From positions 2,542,001-2,606,000 of the forward strand of contig NC_089431.1 of NCBI RefSeq assembly GCF_026210795.1: a stretch of DNA of 64,000 nt. The letters run 5' to 3'. This DNA comes from Rhizophagus irregularis. Taxonomy: Eukaryota; Glomeromycota; Glomeromycetes; Glomerales; Glomeraceae. The notes under the pieces are model-generated. The model ran no database searches. It was not told the origin of the DNA and saw only the letters and a program-made list of their open reading frames with translations. Position 1 is the first letter of the stretch, and each line of letters begins with the position of its first letter. A program made the position numbers and the translations under genes. Positions 39,594 to 52,576 of this stretch are shown here, piece after piece.

Positions 39594-41519
39594 ATGTCGG
39601 AACCAAAGAAATACTGCCTGGAACATACTATTATGGTACAGACTACAGACAAAGTAATAAAACATAATCTTGTAATAATAATAATAGAACTATTAAAACA
39701 CTTAAATTTGAAAGGAAACGGCAAAAACATCCTACTATGGCGTGAGTTTCAATCGCTATGACCCACACGATAATAATATTTTCGCTGTTGTTGGTGGACG
39801 TAATGTAAATACACTGTTTTAATAAAAAATTTCAACGCGTACTTTGTCCGTTTTCGCGTATTTTGTCCGTTTTTACCACCTTTTTAACCTTATTAGCTTT
39901 TATTGGTTTTATTTTTCTTAGGTTATAATCGCCCGTCTTGACAGTGACAAACCTGTGGCACTTAAAGTAGTTCAAACCTACGTGGATGACGATGTAATCA
40001 AATGTACATTTGTGTATTTTTTGTAGTTTTGATATATTAAATAACAATTCCTTTGTTTATACTGCAGGAGGGAGAGAATTTTTATTGCTGCGCTTGGTCG
40101 GTCGATCCAAATATAGGTGCACCGCTACTTGCTGTAGCTGGAGCTACAAGCATTATTAAAATCATAAACACAAGTGTTGGATCGGCTATGAAGGTATGGC
40201 ATATTTATATTACGTATTGATTTAATTAAGCTGCTTGTATGACTAAATATTTCGTTAAATTTTATACTCTAAGGCTCTTACGGGCCACGGCAACGTAAGT
40301 TTGATGCAACTCAATTTTATTTTTAATTAAATTTAAAGTTTATAATAATATATAGGAAATTAATGAAATAAAATTTCACCCGAGGGAACCATCTTTACTC
40401 TTCTCAGCGAGTAAAGATCTTTCTATACGTTTGTGGAACCTCAAGACCATGCAGACTGTCGCCATCTTTGGCGGAGAATGCGGCCATCGTGAGCCGGTTT
40501 TGAGCATTGTAATGGTTCAAAATGTCATTGAAACTCTTCTTTTTAAATGTATGCTTATAAGAACTTAATTCTTTAGGATGTGCATTTAACCGGTGATTTC
40601 TTAGCTTCATCTGGAATGGATTGCGCAGTCAAGATATGGACGCTATGTACGCCGGTAATCAAACATGCAATAGGGTCGTCCATTAATTCAAACCCTTCGT
40701 CATCTCATTCTCAACAATTGTCACAACGAGAACAACAATCATGTTGTTCGCCACATGTTGCACCATCAAGGGCGGTGACTGTGCATTATCCCATCTTTTC
40801 TACAACTGAATTGCACAACAACTTTATTGACTGTGTAAGATGGTACGGCGATTTATTACTATCAAGATGTGCTGCTGATGCAAAGATTGTGTTGTGGAAA
40901 CCTGATGTAGAATTGGTGGCGTTCGATAAGTCTAACATCACAACAGTAGTTGTAGGTGGACCAGCTACTCCTAGTAAGGTAAGAGCATGTGATATAACTA
41001 TCAAATTAAAATGGTTTTTTCTTATTCTTCTTATTTCTAATATTCCAACAACTAATGGGTTTAACTTTCTAGCAACAAGCGAACTTCGATATAATTTGTG
41101 AATTAGAATTCACACATAGTGACATCTGGTTTATTCGCTTTGGATTTTCGTATGACTTTCGAATGCTTGCAACGGGAAATCAAGTGGGAAAAATTTATTT
41201 GTGGGACACAAAAGATATTCCGTATTATATTGACGGCTATATCGAAAAGAAAAAAGCAGAATATTTGGTAAAGAAATCTAGCGTAAAAAGGAAAAGAGGT
41301 ACTCGCGTAAGTAAAAGCGCAGTTATCAAGAAACCTATTATCCTCGAGTCAGATTGCAAAAGCACAATTCGACAAATCGACTTCTCAAAAAATAGTCAAT
41401 GGATTGTATCAGTTTGTGATGACGGTTCGATTTGGTGTTGGAAATCGAATATTGATACAACATTTCAAGAGTCAATCAAAGGTTCGGGAAGTAGCGATGA
41501 TCCATTGATTATAGACTAA
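39594..41519 (+). CDS. EED: EED/ESC, WD40 subunit of Polycomb repressive complex 2
   Basis: Eight exons (39594-39653, 39715-39804, 39922-39993, 40068-40193, 40274-40294, 40356-40508, 40577-40978, 41073-41519) encode 456 aa; all introns are phase 0 and exon 5 is only 21 nt. The WD40 propeller carries EED-specific blocks: [29 protein letters not shown], the ALTGHGN micro-exon followed by [44 protein letters not shown], and the late [25 protein letters not shown] binds EZH2 in PRC2 and reads trimethylated H3K27 through an aromatic cage; the Phe of GVSFN, Tyr of ENFY and Trp of DIW are present and the fourth position is Phe (Tyr in animals). The inserts at about residues 190-225 (Ser/Gln-rich) and 358-376 (Lys/Arg-rich) are unusual. 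Its presence implies H3K27 methylation in this organism. Very confident. Confidence 0.95.
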
Positions 41520-41696
41520 TACAAATATTTGTATGCTATTAATTACTTTCTTAGCTTGAAATTATAACTTTTTATTAACGAATAATGCTAACATTCCAAA
41601 AAAAATTTTAAATTGCTATTATTCATTCTAATGCCATAATGAAATTATATTTTATCCGAAGCTCTTTTAAAAAAGTTCGAATGAATCCAAATGAGT

Positions 41697-43176
41697 TTAC
41701 CAGGTGGGTAATTCGGAAATAGACTGTTCGTGCTCATGTTCATATTCAACTTCAACATATGTTCCACCTTTAATTGAAAATTGTTTTTTTAGTTAGAAAT
41801 GTTATTATCAGATTAACAGATGTATCAAATAATCAAAGAAAAATTTCAAATGAAATGCTCACGTTTTTTCTTTTTCGGTCGAGGATCTTTATTTATAGTT
41901 CTTCTCTTGCTCTATTAACATAAAAAATTATAAAATTAGGGTGTTATCTAAAATTATTAAAATTGCAAAAAAAAGTTTTCTTTACTTTGTTATTCTCTTT
42001 CGCTTCGATTTCTTGTTCCTCCTCTTCTTCCTCATCGTTATCTATTTCTTCAGAGCTTTCTGTGTCACTATTCTCCTCTTCGTATTTCTATGAATGTTGA
42101 TTATAAGCATTTTATATATGTATTAATCGAATAAATATTTTAAACGGAAATAAACCTCTTGATGATGCTCGAGAATATCTTCTAAATCTTCTAATTCAAT
42201 TTCACTATCATTTTCAACAAATTCATTTTCAACTTCCAAGTCTTCAACTTCACTTTCACTAGTGATATCATCTTCTGCCTCAACTTTATCACCTTCCAAG
42301 ACTGATCTCCATACGTCTTCATTAACATTGAGTGGCGTGTCGCCATATGCTTTACTTTTTAGACGGTTAATCAATTCTTTTTCAATAGTTTTATCCAATC
42401 GTGCTGCTGCTTCAGCTTTTCGTTCTCTTGTAGCCTCACGCCTCTCAACTTTCTTTTTGATACCAACAAGTTTCGGTCTTTTGAAGAATTTAAGAAAAAT
42501 AAATAAATTAAAAATAAGTAATTTGAAAAAGAGCAATGAATATAATTACCGATCTTTTAATCTTAATTTTCTCATCCGTATTAAATATTGTGTTATTTTG
42601 GTTAAACGTTGTTTACATTTATGAATCAAAAAATTTGGCCAATTCATTAATTCATTATCAATCTATAAATTTTCAATACAAAGAAATCTGATTTTACGAG
42701 TTATAAAAGTTTAAAATCAAAAGTTAATAAAGTTTAGCATACCTGCTCTAATGCTTTAGAATAATTTTTTGAGAATTTAACACGTTCCCACATTTTAGCT
42801 GGCATATTTGCCCGATCAGGAATTTTTTTGTACAAATAAATTACACCTAAATTTATATCATAAAAAAATTATAAAAATTGAAATAATAATAATAATAACA
42901 ATAAACAAGGTAAGCTTAGTATAATTAATACCATCAATCTCACGAACTGTTGCATATTTAGAATTAGCTAAAGGACATGATTGTCTACTACAAAACCCTG
43001 TAACATTATATTCATTTCGACAAAAGTTCTGGGTTACAGTTCTAAAAGGAAAATTTCGATAATTGAACAATTAATAAAAGAAAAACAATGCTAAATAAAC
43101 GACTTAAAAAAGCTTACTTGACTTTATAGGAACAAAATTGTTGATTTATGATTTGCCATACAATTTCGTCTGACAT
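41697..43176 (-). CDS. MAK16: MAK16, 60S ribosome biogenesis factor
   Basis: Eight exons (43176-43118, 43041-42932, 42846-42743, 42662-42550, 42477-42156, 42087-41986, 41911-41863, 41767-41697) encode about 309 aa, close to the usual 300. The N-terminal zinc-binding part is diagnostic: [20 protein letters not shown], then [15 protein letters not shown] and [13 protein letters not shown], followed by [20 protein letters not shown] and the basic segment [18 protein letters not shown]. The C-terminal third is acidic (Glu/Asp runs) and ends in a Lys-rich nuclear signal (RPKKKKR) and [10 protein letters not shown]. Mak16 is a nucleolar protein needed for early 60S pre-ribosome assembly. The gene shares its 148-bp 5' region with NAT10, another ribosome-biogenesis gene, and its 3' end lies 177 bp from the convergent EED gene. 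Confidence 0.95.
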
Positions 43177-43324
43177 CTTTAATAGCATCTAAGGTCAAAA
43201 ATTTTTTGATAAATTTAGATTAGGCAATGTAAATTTTGGGATCGACAGATATAAATTAGGCAGATCAGCAAAATTTTACTGATCGATAAAAAAATTTTCG
43301 TTTTTTTTTGTCTTTTTATGAACT
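43177..43324. promoter_or_regulatory. Shared bidirectional promoter, MAK16 / NAT10
   Basis: Only 148 bp lie between the start codons of two divergent nucleolar ribosome-biogenesis genes. The stretch is AT-rich with T runs at about 43297-43310 and has no obvious TATA box. Co-regulation is inference from the arrangement. Confidence 0.75.
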
Positions 43325-46300
43325 ATGAAGAAAGTTATAGATTCGAGGATAAATACATTGGTAAAAAATGGGGTACAAAACAAACATCGTACCTTCTTTG
43401 TCGTTGTTGGGGATAAAGGCAAAGATCAGGTACGTAATTTATTTTATTGTTGTTGAACACAATATTCGTTAAATATAAAGATAACAGTATAATTCTCTGT
43501 TTAGGTAGTAAATTTACATTGGTTACTTTCACAAGCTCAAGTTACTGCACGACCTTCAGTTTTGTGGTGTTATAAGAAAGAGTTAGGGTTTAGTAGGTGA
43601 GGAATCCTTTTCTTCTCAATAGTATTCATTAAATTTCTAACCTGTTGTTCTTTTGGTCAGTCATCGTAAGAAAAGGGAGGCAAAGATAAAAAAAGAAATT
43701 AAACGTGGCATAAGAGAGCCCAATACAGAAGATCCATTTGAACTATTTGTTGCCGTAACAAATATTCGATATACATATTATAAAGAGACACATAAAATTT
43801 TGGGTAATACATATGGAATGTGCGTATTACAGGTATGGTATATTGCTTTACAAGGTGTCAAGAATTTCGATTCACTTAAAATTTATAAACTTTTAATGTT
43901 AGGATTTTGAGGCATTGACTCCAAATTTGTTAGCACGTACTATTGAGACAGTAGAAGGTGGTGGTATCATTATCATATTATTAAAAACAATGAAATCATT
44001 AAAACAATTATACACGCTAACAATGGTTTGTTACTATTCTTTATTATATTATTTTATTGTTATTGATTTATTATTCAATAATATATATTTATATGTCTTA
44101 ATAGGATGTGCATTCACGTTATAGGACTGAAGCTCACGATGATGTGACTGCACGGTTTAATGAACGTTTCATTCTCTCACTTGGGTCGTGCGAAAATTGT
44201 TTAGTTGTTGATGATGAATTGAATGTTTTACCCATTTCAACTGGTAAAAATGTTAAGCCATTATCATTAAAGACTGCAGAACATTCATCAACAGAACAGC
44301 AGGAATTAAAAGAGTTGAAAGCATCTTTAGCGGATACAGAACCCGTTGGTTCTTTAATTGCACCGGCAAAAACATTAGATCAAGCCAAAGTTATCCTCAC
44401 TTTTATTGAATCTATAAGTGAAAAGGCTTTGCGAAATACAGTTTCTCTTACTGCTTCTCGTGGACGTGGTAAATCTGCCGCACTTGGAATTGCAATTGCT
44501 TCTGCTGTTGCATATGGTTATTCAAATATATTTGTAACATCACCCAGTCCTGAAAATTTGAAGACTTTATTTGAATTTATCTTTAAGGGATTTGATGCTT
44601 TAAAGTACGAAGAGCATTTAGATTATGATATAGTTCAATCAACAAATCCCGATTTTAACAAGGCTATAGTCAGAGTAAATATTTTCAGACAACATCGGCA
44701 GACTATTCAAGTGGGTGAAAAGAGATCCATTCAAATTTTGTATTTCTATTTACCCAAAACATACGTAATTATACTGACCAGATAAACAGTACATTCAACC
44801 ACAGGATGCACATGTTCTTGGGCAGGCCGAATTAGTAGTGATTGACGAAGCAGCAGCCATTCCTCTTTCTCTTGTAAAAAGTCTAATTGGTCCATATTTG
44901 GTATTTATGGCTTCAACAATAAATGGTTATGAGGGAACTGGGAGGTCTCTATCCCTTAAACTTATTCAACAACTTCGTGAGAAGTCTAAAGGTTTTATGG
45001 GAAAAGAAGGGCGTACAGATGTTTCGGATGAGATTGCTATTGTTGGTCGCGATGGAAAAGCTGAAAGAGAAGTAAATGGGGCAACAGCCGGTGGTCGTGT
45101 ACTTCGAGAAATAAAACTAGAAGAGCCGATTAGATACGCTTTAAATGATCCTGTTGAAAAATGGCTAAATAAACTTTTATGTTTAGACGCATCCATCGTT
45201 TCTAAAAATATTCAAGGCTGTCCACATCCACAAAAGTGTGAATTATATTATGTGAATCGGGATACTTTATTTTCTTTTCATCCTGTATCAGAAACTTTTC
45301 TACAAAGGATGATGTCATTATATGTAGCAAGTCATTATAAAAATTCACCCAATGATTTACAATTAATGTCTGATGCTCCAGCTCACCATTTATTCGTTTT
45401 GCTACCACCTATAAAAGAAGGTGATAATTCATTGCCAGACCCATTGTGTGTTGTCCAGGTAAATAAATCTATTTACTACACATTGTTCGACTATATTTTT
45501 AGAATATTAGTAATATTGTAATTTTAATGTAAGGTGTGTTTGGAAGGTGAAATATCCAAACAAACAGTTTTAAATAGCTTGAGCAGAGGTCAACAACCAA
45601 GTGGAGATTTGATTCCTTGGTTAATTTCACAGCAGGTTTTTATGATCTTTAAATGTCTATCGATTTTATTTAGTGTGAATAAATATTATACTAATTTCGT
45701 TGCGTAATAATCAGTTTCAAGATGATGATTTTGCGAACTTATCGGGAGCTCGTATAGTTAGAATAGCAACACATCCGGACTACATAAAGGTATTATTGCT
45801 AATAGATTCTATTTACACATTTATTTTAACTAATATATAATGTTAAAATAAATTTATAGATGGGATATGGATCTCGATGTCTAGAATTACTTACCTCATT
45901 CTATCAAGGCGAATTTTCTGCATTGAATGAAAATGAGGATTATCATCAAGAGAATATAGTTCGAGTTGATGATGCTGAATTAGAAGTAAGTACAAGTTAT
46001 CTTAGAACAGATGTATAAAAGAAACTTGTGTTGACTTATTAATTTACTAGAATGCCGATCTTCGTAATGAGGAAATTAAAATTCGAGACCCTCGTAAAAT
46101 GCCTCCTTTACTTTTAAAACTCTCAGAGAAACGTCCAGTAAGATTACATTATTTGGGTGTTTCATTTGGTTTAACTTCTCCATTGCACAAATTTTGGAAA
46201 CGTGCAGGATTTATTCCTCTTTATATTCGACAAACTCCTAATAGTTTAACAGGAGAAAATACATGCGTTATGCTCAAGGCTTTGAAATCTGATGATCTTG

Positions 46301-47471
46301 TTACTACATGTGATCCTGAATGGTTGGCAGCATTTTCAAAAGATTTTCGTAGGAGGTTCTTGAGTTTGTTGTCATATAGTTTTCGCAATTTTCCGAGTGT
46401 TTTATCACTTAGTATTATGGAAGCAGTTGATGCCGGAAATGAAAGGGCAAAAGAAATAACACAGCGTATGTAATTTATATATGTGGATGTAAATATTATA
46501 TATTTTTTAATATTCATATTTATTTTGTATTCAATTTAGCGTTTAGCAAATCCGCTCTTGAATCGTATTTGTCTGTTTATGACTTGAAACGACTTGAGTC
46601 ATATTCTAATAATATGTTAGATTATCATGTCATTATTGATTTACTCCCAACCATAGCATATTTATACTTTAACAGACAATTGAGAGATGTAAAATTATCC
46701 GGAATTCAAAGTTCGATATTGTTGGGTATAGGATTACAAAGGAAAAGTGTTGATGACATAGAGGTAACATATTTGTTTATTGTGCATGAATTTATTTCAT
46801 TTACATTACATGAATAAAAATCTAACACTAATTTATTTAAATTATAGAAAGAATTAACATTGCCCTCAAATCAAATCCTTGCTTTATTCATTAAAATAGT
46901 TCGTAAATTTTCTACGTATTTTCGATCATTAGAAACAGAAGCAATACAAAAAGAAATTCCAGATGAAACAACAGTTTTAAAGAAAAAAAAAGGAGTGGAA
47001 AAAATTTCTAATCAACAAATTAATGATAATGAAGAATCAACAATATCAAATCTTAATGAAAATGAAGAAACATCATGGGATCCTGTATCTAAGACATTAG
47101 ATGAAGATTTAGATGAAGCTGGTGAAGAATTTAAAAGTCAAATGATTGAGACTCAAAGAGAATTAATTAATTCATTGGACCTATCAAAGTGATTATTTAC
47201 TAAAGTGACATCTTTTAATTATTGAAAGAGATATTAATAAATTCAATTATATGTTATATTTAGGTATGCAATAAGCGGCACATCAGAGAACTGGGAAGAA
47301 GCACAATCAAAAATTGCTTCAGGAAAGCAAAACATTTCAACGATCGTTAGTATAAAAAACTCGGAATCTACGAAAAAACGTAGAGCGACGGAGACTGCCG
47401 CAGATATTGTAAATAAGGAACATAAAATGTCAAAAAGAGGAGGAAAAAAATCAAAAAAATCAAAGAAATAA
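43325..47471 (+). CDS. KRE33: RNA cytidine acetyltransferase (NAT10/KRE33)
   Basis: Thirteen exons (43325-43429, 43505-43596, 43661-43832, 43903-44025, 44105-44710, 44790-45458, 45534-45635, 45715-45789, 45860-45985, 46051-46465, 46540-46763, 46848-47188, 47264-47471) encode about 1085 aa; human NAT10 is 1025 and yeast Kre33 1056. Domain order: N-terminal TmcA-like part (VVVGDKGKDQ, FSSHRKKR, TNIRYTYYKETHKILGN), RecA-like ATPase with Walker A GRGKSAALG near residue 283 and Walker B VVIDEAAAIP near 386, GNAT acetyltransferase with the acetyl-CoA loop MGYGSR near residue 649, and the C-terminal RNA-binding part ending in a Lys-rich nucleolar tail. The enzyme makes N4-acetylcytidine in 18S rRNA and tRNA and is needed for 40S assembly. 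All exon lengths keep frame; no key residue is missing. Confidence 0.96.
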
Positions 47472-48541
47472 TGAAATTTATTATTATTATATATTAGTTA
47501 ATTTAGTTAATTAAAATATAACAGATAACGAATAATTAAAAAATTGAATACCAATTCCAATTTCATAATATAGACCTATATTCATTCTGCTTTTTTAATT
47601 TACAGTATCAGTAATATAGTGAGTATTGCTAAATATCACTGCTGCTGGTGATTGTCGTCACCTTACCAGAATTAGAGTAGAATTTGGGAATTAAAATGTC
47701 ATCCCGTTAATATTTGCTAATGCTGGTGCGGTGAAATCCCCTGTGGTGAGATTTAGCAATGCCCATTTCGGCCAAAAATATTCATAAAATGGCTGAAATG
47801 TGTTTATTTACGGATTGACGGATCGCAGCTCTAGTTGTAATGAAGACAATCACATACCCATGTGATTTAAGTCTATAAATTTTTTTTTTTTGGAATATCT
47901 ATCAATACATAATATAATAAAAAAAAATTGTCTTCAAAAATATGAATTTCATCCGGATCGGATGAAAAATAAATCCGTTTTTATTTTCTCTTTTTTTTTT
48001 TATATTAAATAGTAATTTTTAAACTACTAGATTGTGCATTGGCCATTGGGATGCAGTCTTATAGTATATAAGAAAGAAATTTAACATTTATTAATTAAAA
48101 TCCGTGTATAATTGCCAAAATGTGCCCTTTCGAATTAACGATAAATGTGATATATGCTATAGTAAATGTAGTTTATGCTTTGCTACATTTAAATACTTTA
48201 ATTTTGTATTCTAGATTTTACCATACGCAATAAAATATTAAAATCACACAAAAATCATCAAATTGGCTTGTTTAATGTCAATGATTTATTTGTCTATTTC
48301 TTCTGCGCCCGCAAATTTTAAATATTATAGGATCGAATCTAATCCAAATCTCGATCCGATCCGTGTGGAACACTACTACTGAATAATCATGTATCTTTAT
48401 TCACGTGGGTGAAAATATATTAGATCACATGATTCGTATTTAAAAATTAAGAATAGATCAAAACTGAGGTTGAATATCTCATTTTTATTGCAACTTGATC
48501 AAATTCTAGTTTCAAATCTGTCGATTGTTATTATTATCGTC
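47472..48541. other. Intergenic with a MITE-like element; 5' flank of SNAPC3
   Basis: About 1.07 kb with no coding exon. It contains the inverted-repeat element at 47625-47760 (listed separately), AT-rich spacer and the presumed promoter of the SNAPC3 gene. Confidence 0.6.
47625..47760. mobile_element. Small inverted-repeat element (MITE-like)
   Basis: Terminal arms 'attgctaaatatcac' (47625-47639) and 'gtgagatttagcaat' (47746-47760) are inverted complements with one mismatch. The roughly 136-bp element is non-coding. Clear target-site duplications were not resolved. Confidence 0.6.
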
Positions 48542-50928
48542 ATGAAGAATGTTAATGATAATGTTTCAATAAATAATGAAACTAAAAATGGCTCTAATGC
48601 ATTGATTAATATTATCACTAAACCGGATAATGTTGAAGAGGTTGCATCCCTTTTAGAGTCATACTTCGAAGGAATCACTAGTCAAAACACAACAACTCAA
48701 ACAAATGATTCACAAGTTTATCAGAAATCAACCGTCGTAAATACACCTATCGAAAATGAACCAATTGAGTTTACATTACAAGAAGATCTCGCTCTAAATG
48801 GCCGTAACTTTGAAAACGAGTTAGCAGTTGAGGAGGAACCAATAGATTCTAATTCAATATCTGAATGGTCTCTTAATGTAGGGGAACCAACGGAGTTAAT
48901 TGTTGTGAAACAATTTGCTGAATCATTTGCAGCCGCGTTTGAAAATGAAATTGCAGAAATAACAAACACTCCTTCGAGTTCGAAGAAACTCACAAAAACT
49001 CAATATCGCGAAATCGCAGAAAAATGCAGGCAAGTATAAATGAATCTACGTTTTTATAGGCATATATTTAATTAACTATGATTACTAAACACTTTATTAA
49101 TATAATGTAGCGTTCAAGAATGTTTAAAATTATCTAGTCAATTCTTTGCAGACCCAACTTTATTTAGTCTTCTTCGGCAATATTATTCAATTGATGGTAA
49201 CAAAGCGCAGAATGGAGCGAATTCTGGTTCTATTACTTTACCTCTATCAAGTACAGGAGATACCGAAAGAAATACATCTCAGAAAAAAAACAAGAGCGGA
49301 GGTGTTGTAAGCCATTCTCGGTCATCGACAAGAAAAAGAAAGGCAGTTTCTGACGAGTGCAATGTACAAGGAAAAGGCGGACAAGAATCACCTCAAAGTA
49401 ATAAACGGATTAAATGCCAAAATTGGAAGGATGCTACACAAGATTGTTCCAATAGTGCCGCATCTTCGTCACAGTCTGGAATTTCAAATACTATTGTTCC
49501 AGTAGTACCAATTTCTGCTATCACTGCTGCTGCATCCAGCTCAAAAGGTACAAAAACCCGCAAAGATATTGATTCAAGTGAAAGACCAGAACCATCAGCC
49601 ATGGAAAAGAGGTTTTGGGAAATGGCAGCTTTATTAGATAATTCTCCTTTGGCTAGTTTAAAGTAGGTGTAAATTCACTTGTTATAGAGATTTTGAATGC
49701 TTCAATAATATTCAATTTTATTGTTATTTAAATGAAGTCCGAAATATCGAGCTTCGGCGCCAGCCAAGAAACGCAACGATTTGAATTATGTTTCCTCAAT
49801 AACAAGTGTATGTATGTTGTTTTACTTATTAAATAAATCTTATTTTAATTATTAAATTGTTTTCTTGTAAACATAAATTTAGAAGAAGTCCGATACTATT
49901 AAGGAAATTGATACTAGTGGTATTCCTGAAGTTGTCCTATCCGTAGCATTTTATAATCAAAGTAATCCTTTAAACCGTTCACAGAACAACCCTCCAAGCC
50001 GTACCCAAGAATTCTTAGTTCTTGGAAGCCAACCACTAACAGCACTGAGAGATGCTTTTTATTGTGTTAGTGACTTTTATAAACAGGAAATTTCTGAATT
50101 ACCTGCATCAGTAAATGCTTTGAATTCACCTGAAGAGAAAAAATCAGGTGGTTATTTCTTCATTGAAGACGTGTTTTACAATGATTGCAGAGATAAAAAT
50201 GCATTGGACTATAGCAAGTATGTATTTTATATTAATGATTTTATCATTTAATCATTTTTATAAAAATTTCGATTTAAAATTTCTCGATTGATAGGACAAT
50301 TGTTGAATGGGTAAATAAAAATGAGCGTTACACTCATCCAGGACTTGGATTGTATCAAAGAAAAAATATGGACGAAGTAACATTTAGTGACCTTTCGATA
50401 AGGTTAAATCAACCTTATCTCTTTGTTCATAAAGGAGATTGTGAACATGCCATAGTATTCACAGATTTGAGGTATGTATTTGTATAACTGTTTTCGTGTA
50501 ATTATATTTATAAGCAGATCTACCATAACTCTTATATTGGTAGATTATGGCATACAGCTGATGGTCTTGATGCAAACATGTTCCCAAAGGCAATATTTAA
50601 ATGTAGGATTATCCGTCATAAATGTCGCATGTGTATTACACGGCCCGCAACGTTAGTATATTATGCCTTTTTTGTTAATTTTGTAAAGTCTCTAATAATA
50701 TTTTCATAATCTATAGACTTGTATCAATTAATGATTTTATGGCTGGAGAGACTCCAGCCTATTTTTGTGACAAATGCTATAATGAGTATCATTATGATAG
50801 CAATTCGAACCTATTGTACGATAATTTTAAGGTAATATATACATATATTGTTTTTATTTTTAAGATTTCTATATTGTGTTATTCATTTAAAATATTTAAA
50901 ACAGGTATTTCGCTATGCTCATGACTGA
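48542..50928 (+). CDS. SNAPC3: snRNA-activating protein complex subunit 3 (SNAPC3-like)
   Basis: Eight exons (48542-49029, 49111-49662, 49738-49807, 49883-50217, 50295-50471, 50544-50651, 50717-50831, 50905-50928) encode about 622 aa; the last exon is 24 nt. The N-terminal half is acidic and low complexity with a Lys/Arg patch and Ser/Ala-rich stretch, not conserved. The C-terminal half carries the SNAPC3/SRD2 signature: DAFYCVSDF, GGYFFIEDVFYNDCRD, TIVEWVN, MDEVTFSDLSIRL, PYLFVHKGDCEHAIVFTDLR, then zinc-ligand Cys residues in HKCRMC and FCDKCYNEYHYD. SNAPC binds the proximal sequence element of snRNA gene promoters for RNA polymerases II and III. Human SNAPC3 is 411 aa, so the extra length is the N-terminal extension. 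Intron 1 uses a GC donor (see findings). ATG 48542 is the first Met in the frame. Confidence 0.9.
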
Positions 50929-52576
50929 GATTAGAACATTAGATTTGAGAACTTTGGGGTCTCTCGATTTTCTGCTTCTTTGAAAACGTTCCATAAGCAT
51001 AGTATAAACATTGATAAAGTCAATCATTTAAACCATCCTCTGTTACAACCTCCGGACAAAGCTGGCAGGTCTCGAACATAAATGATAAATCTGTCAAAAG
51101 TGTGCAATAAAATTTATTAAAAATGTAATGTTAAAATAAACGACCAAATTATTGTAGGTATAATGTTTTTATTAATGGATATATTAAAAATATTTTTCTA
51201 ATTTATTTTGCTTACTCTCTGTTTTTCTTTATTTAATTTATTAAAAAAAGTGTAAATTAACATTTTACATGTTATTTATAAGCATTTTTAAATCTTTAAG
51301 TAAACGTTTTTATTAATATTAAAATTTTATTTGTTTCTTTGTTTCAAATAAATTTGTTTATCTAGACTTAACTAAAAAGTTGATATTATTAATATTAATA
51401 TAGTCAAATCTTTATATTGTATTATAACCTACACCCTGACACCCCTTACATTTTCTTTATTTCTTATTATTTCCATTATTATTATTTTTTGGAATATGTT
51501 CTAACTCATTATTTCTTTAATGATCATTACTATTCTCTTTATTGATAGTTTAGTCCTTTTGAAGTAATTCTTGCTGTTTTTTGTCTATAAATGTTTGAAG
51601 TAATCCATTTAATTCATTGTAACAATTTAATTTTTAAAAACTTTTTTTGCAATTTCTAAAGACCTTCCATATTTTGCTTTAATTGAAACTATATTCTTAA
51701 TCAAAAGAAACTTACCCGATCTGATAAAATCCAAAGGGAAAACCTACAAAAAAAAGTAAAGAACTGAAACGGTTAGTTTGTTTCTTTAATAAAAAAAATA
51801 AGTTTTGAAAATTCAAAATTTGTCCACCCATCCAATAAAGTCTGAAGGGGGAAATCTATAAAAAAAAGAAGAAACAATTAGTTTAATGTTTCTTCAATAA
51901 AAAAAATTAAAGTTTCAAAATATATTTGAAACTTACCCCAGTTCATTCAATATTCTTTTATATCTTAAGAAGTAAGATCATACAATTGTTATAAAAACTA
52001 AGAATCAGAAGAAATATGCAACAGTTACTGTATCTATTGATTTTAATAAGTGAGTAATAGAATTATAGAATCAAGAAATTTGAACTACTTCTTTAAGAAA
52101 TCTTCCTATCTGATAGTATTCAGTTAACTGGAATTTTTAATAATAAAAGAAATGAAAATGATTTTAGGTTGTGGTTAAAAATATATTTAGAACTATAACT
52201 ACTTTAATATTATATCCTGATGACTCTTTCCAATTATTTATCTTACATATATAATGCAAAACTTTTAAGGTAGTTCAAGAGAGTAAAGCTAAGTATATGC
52301 ATTTACACTATATCATATAGAATATTTCTCAAGACCACCATTAATGCAACAGGTTTTAATCAATGGTAAAGAAGAAGAGGTTAATTTATCTTCAGTTTCA
52401 GCTTTGAAATATAAGCAATTTCAATAAATCTTTATCAAATTTTTAGACTTAACCTTATAGCCCATCTGTCCCATCTACTATAATATACTTTTTTTGACTT
52501 TATTTAGATAAGACAAATAGTTATAGAGTTAAGTGAAGATGTTAAATGAAGTACAGTAATATTTGGCAATATGTAA

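Noticed and set aside
40786-41004. Minus-strand open frame across EED exon 7
   Set aside because: It is antisense to a well-supported coding exon and has no separate signal.
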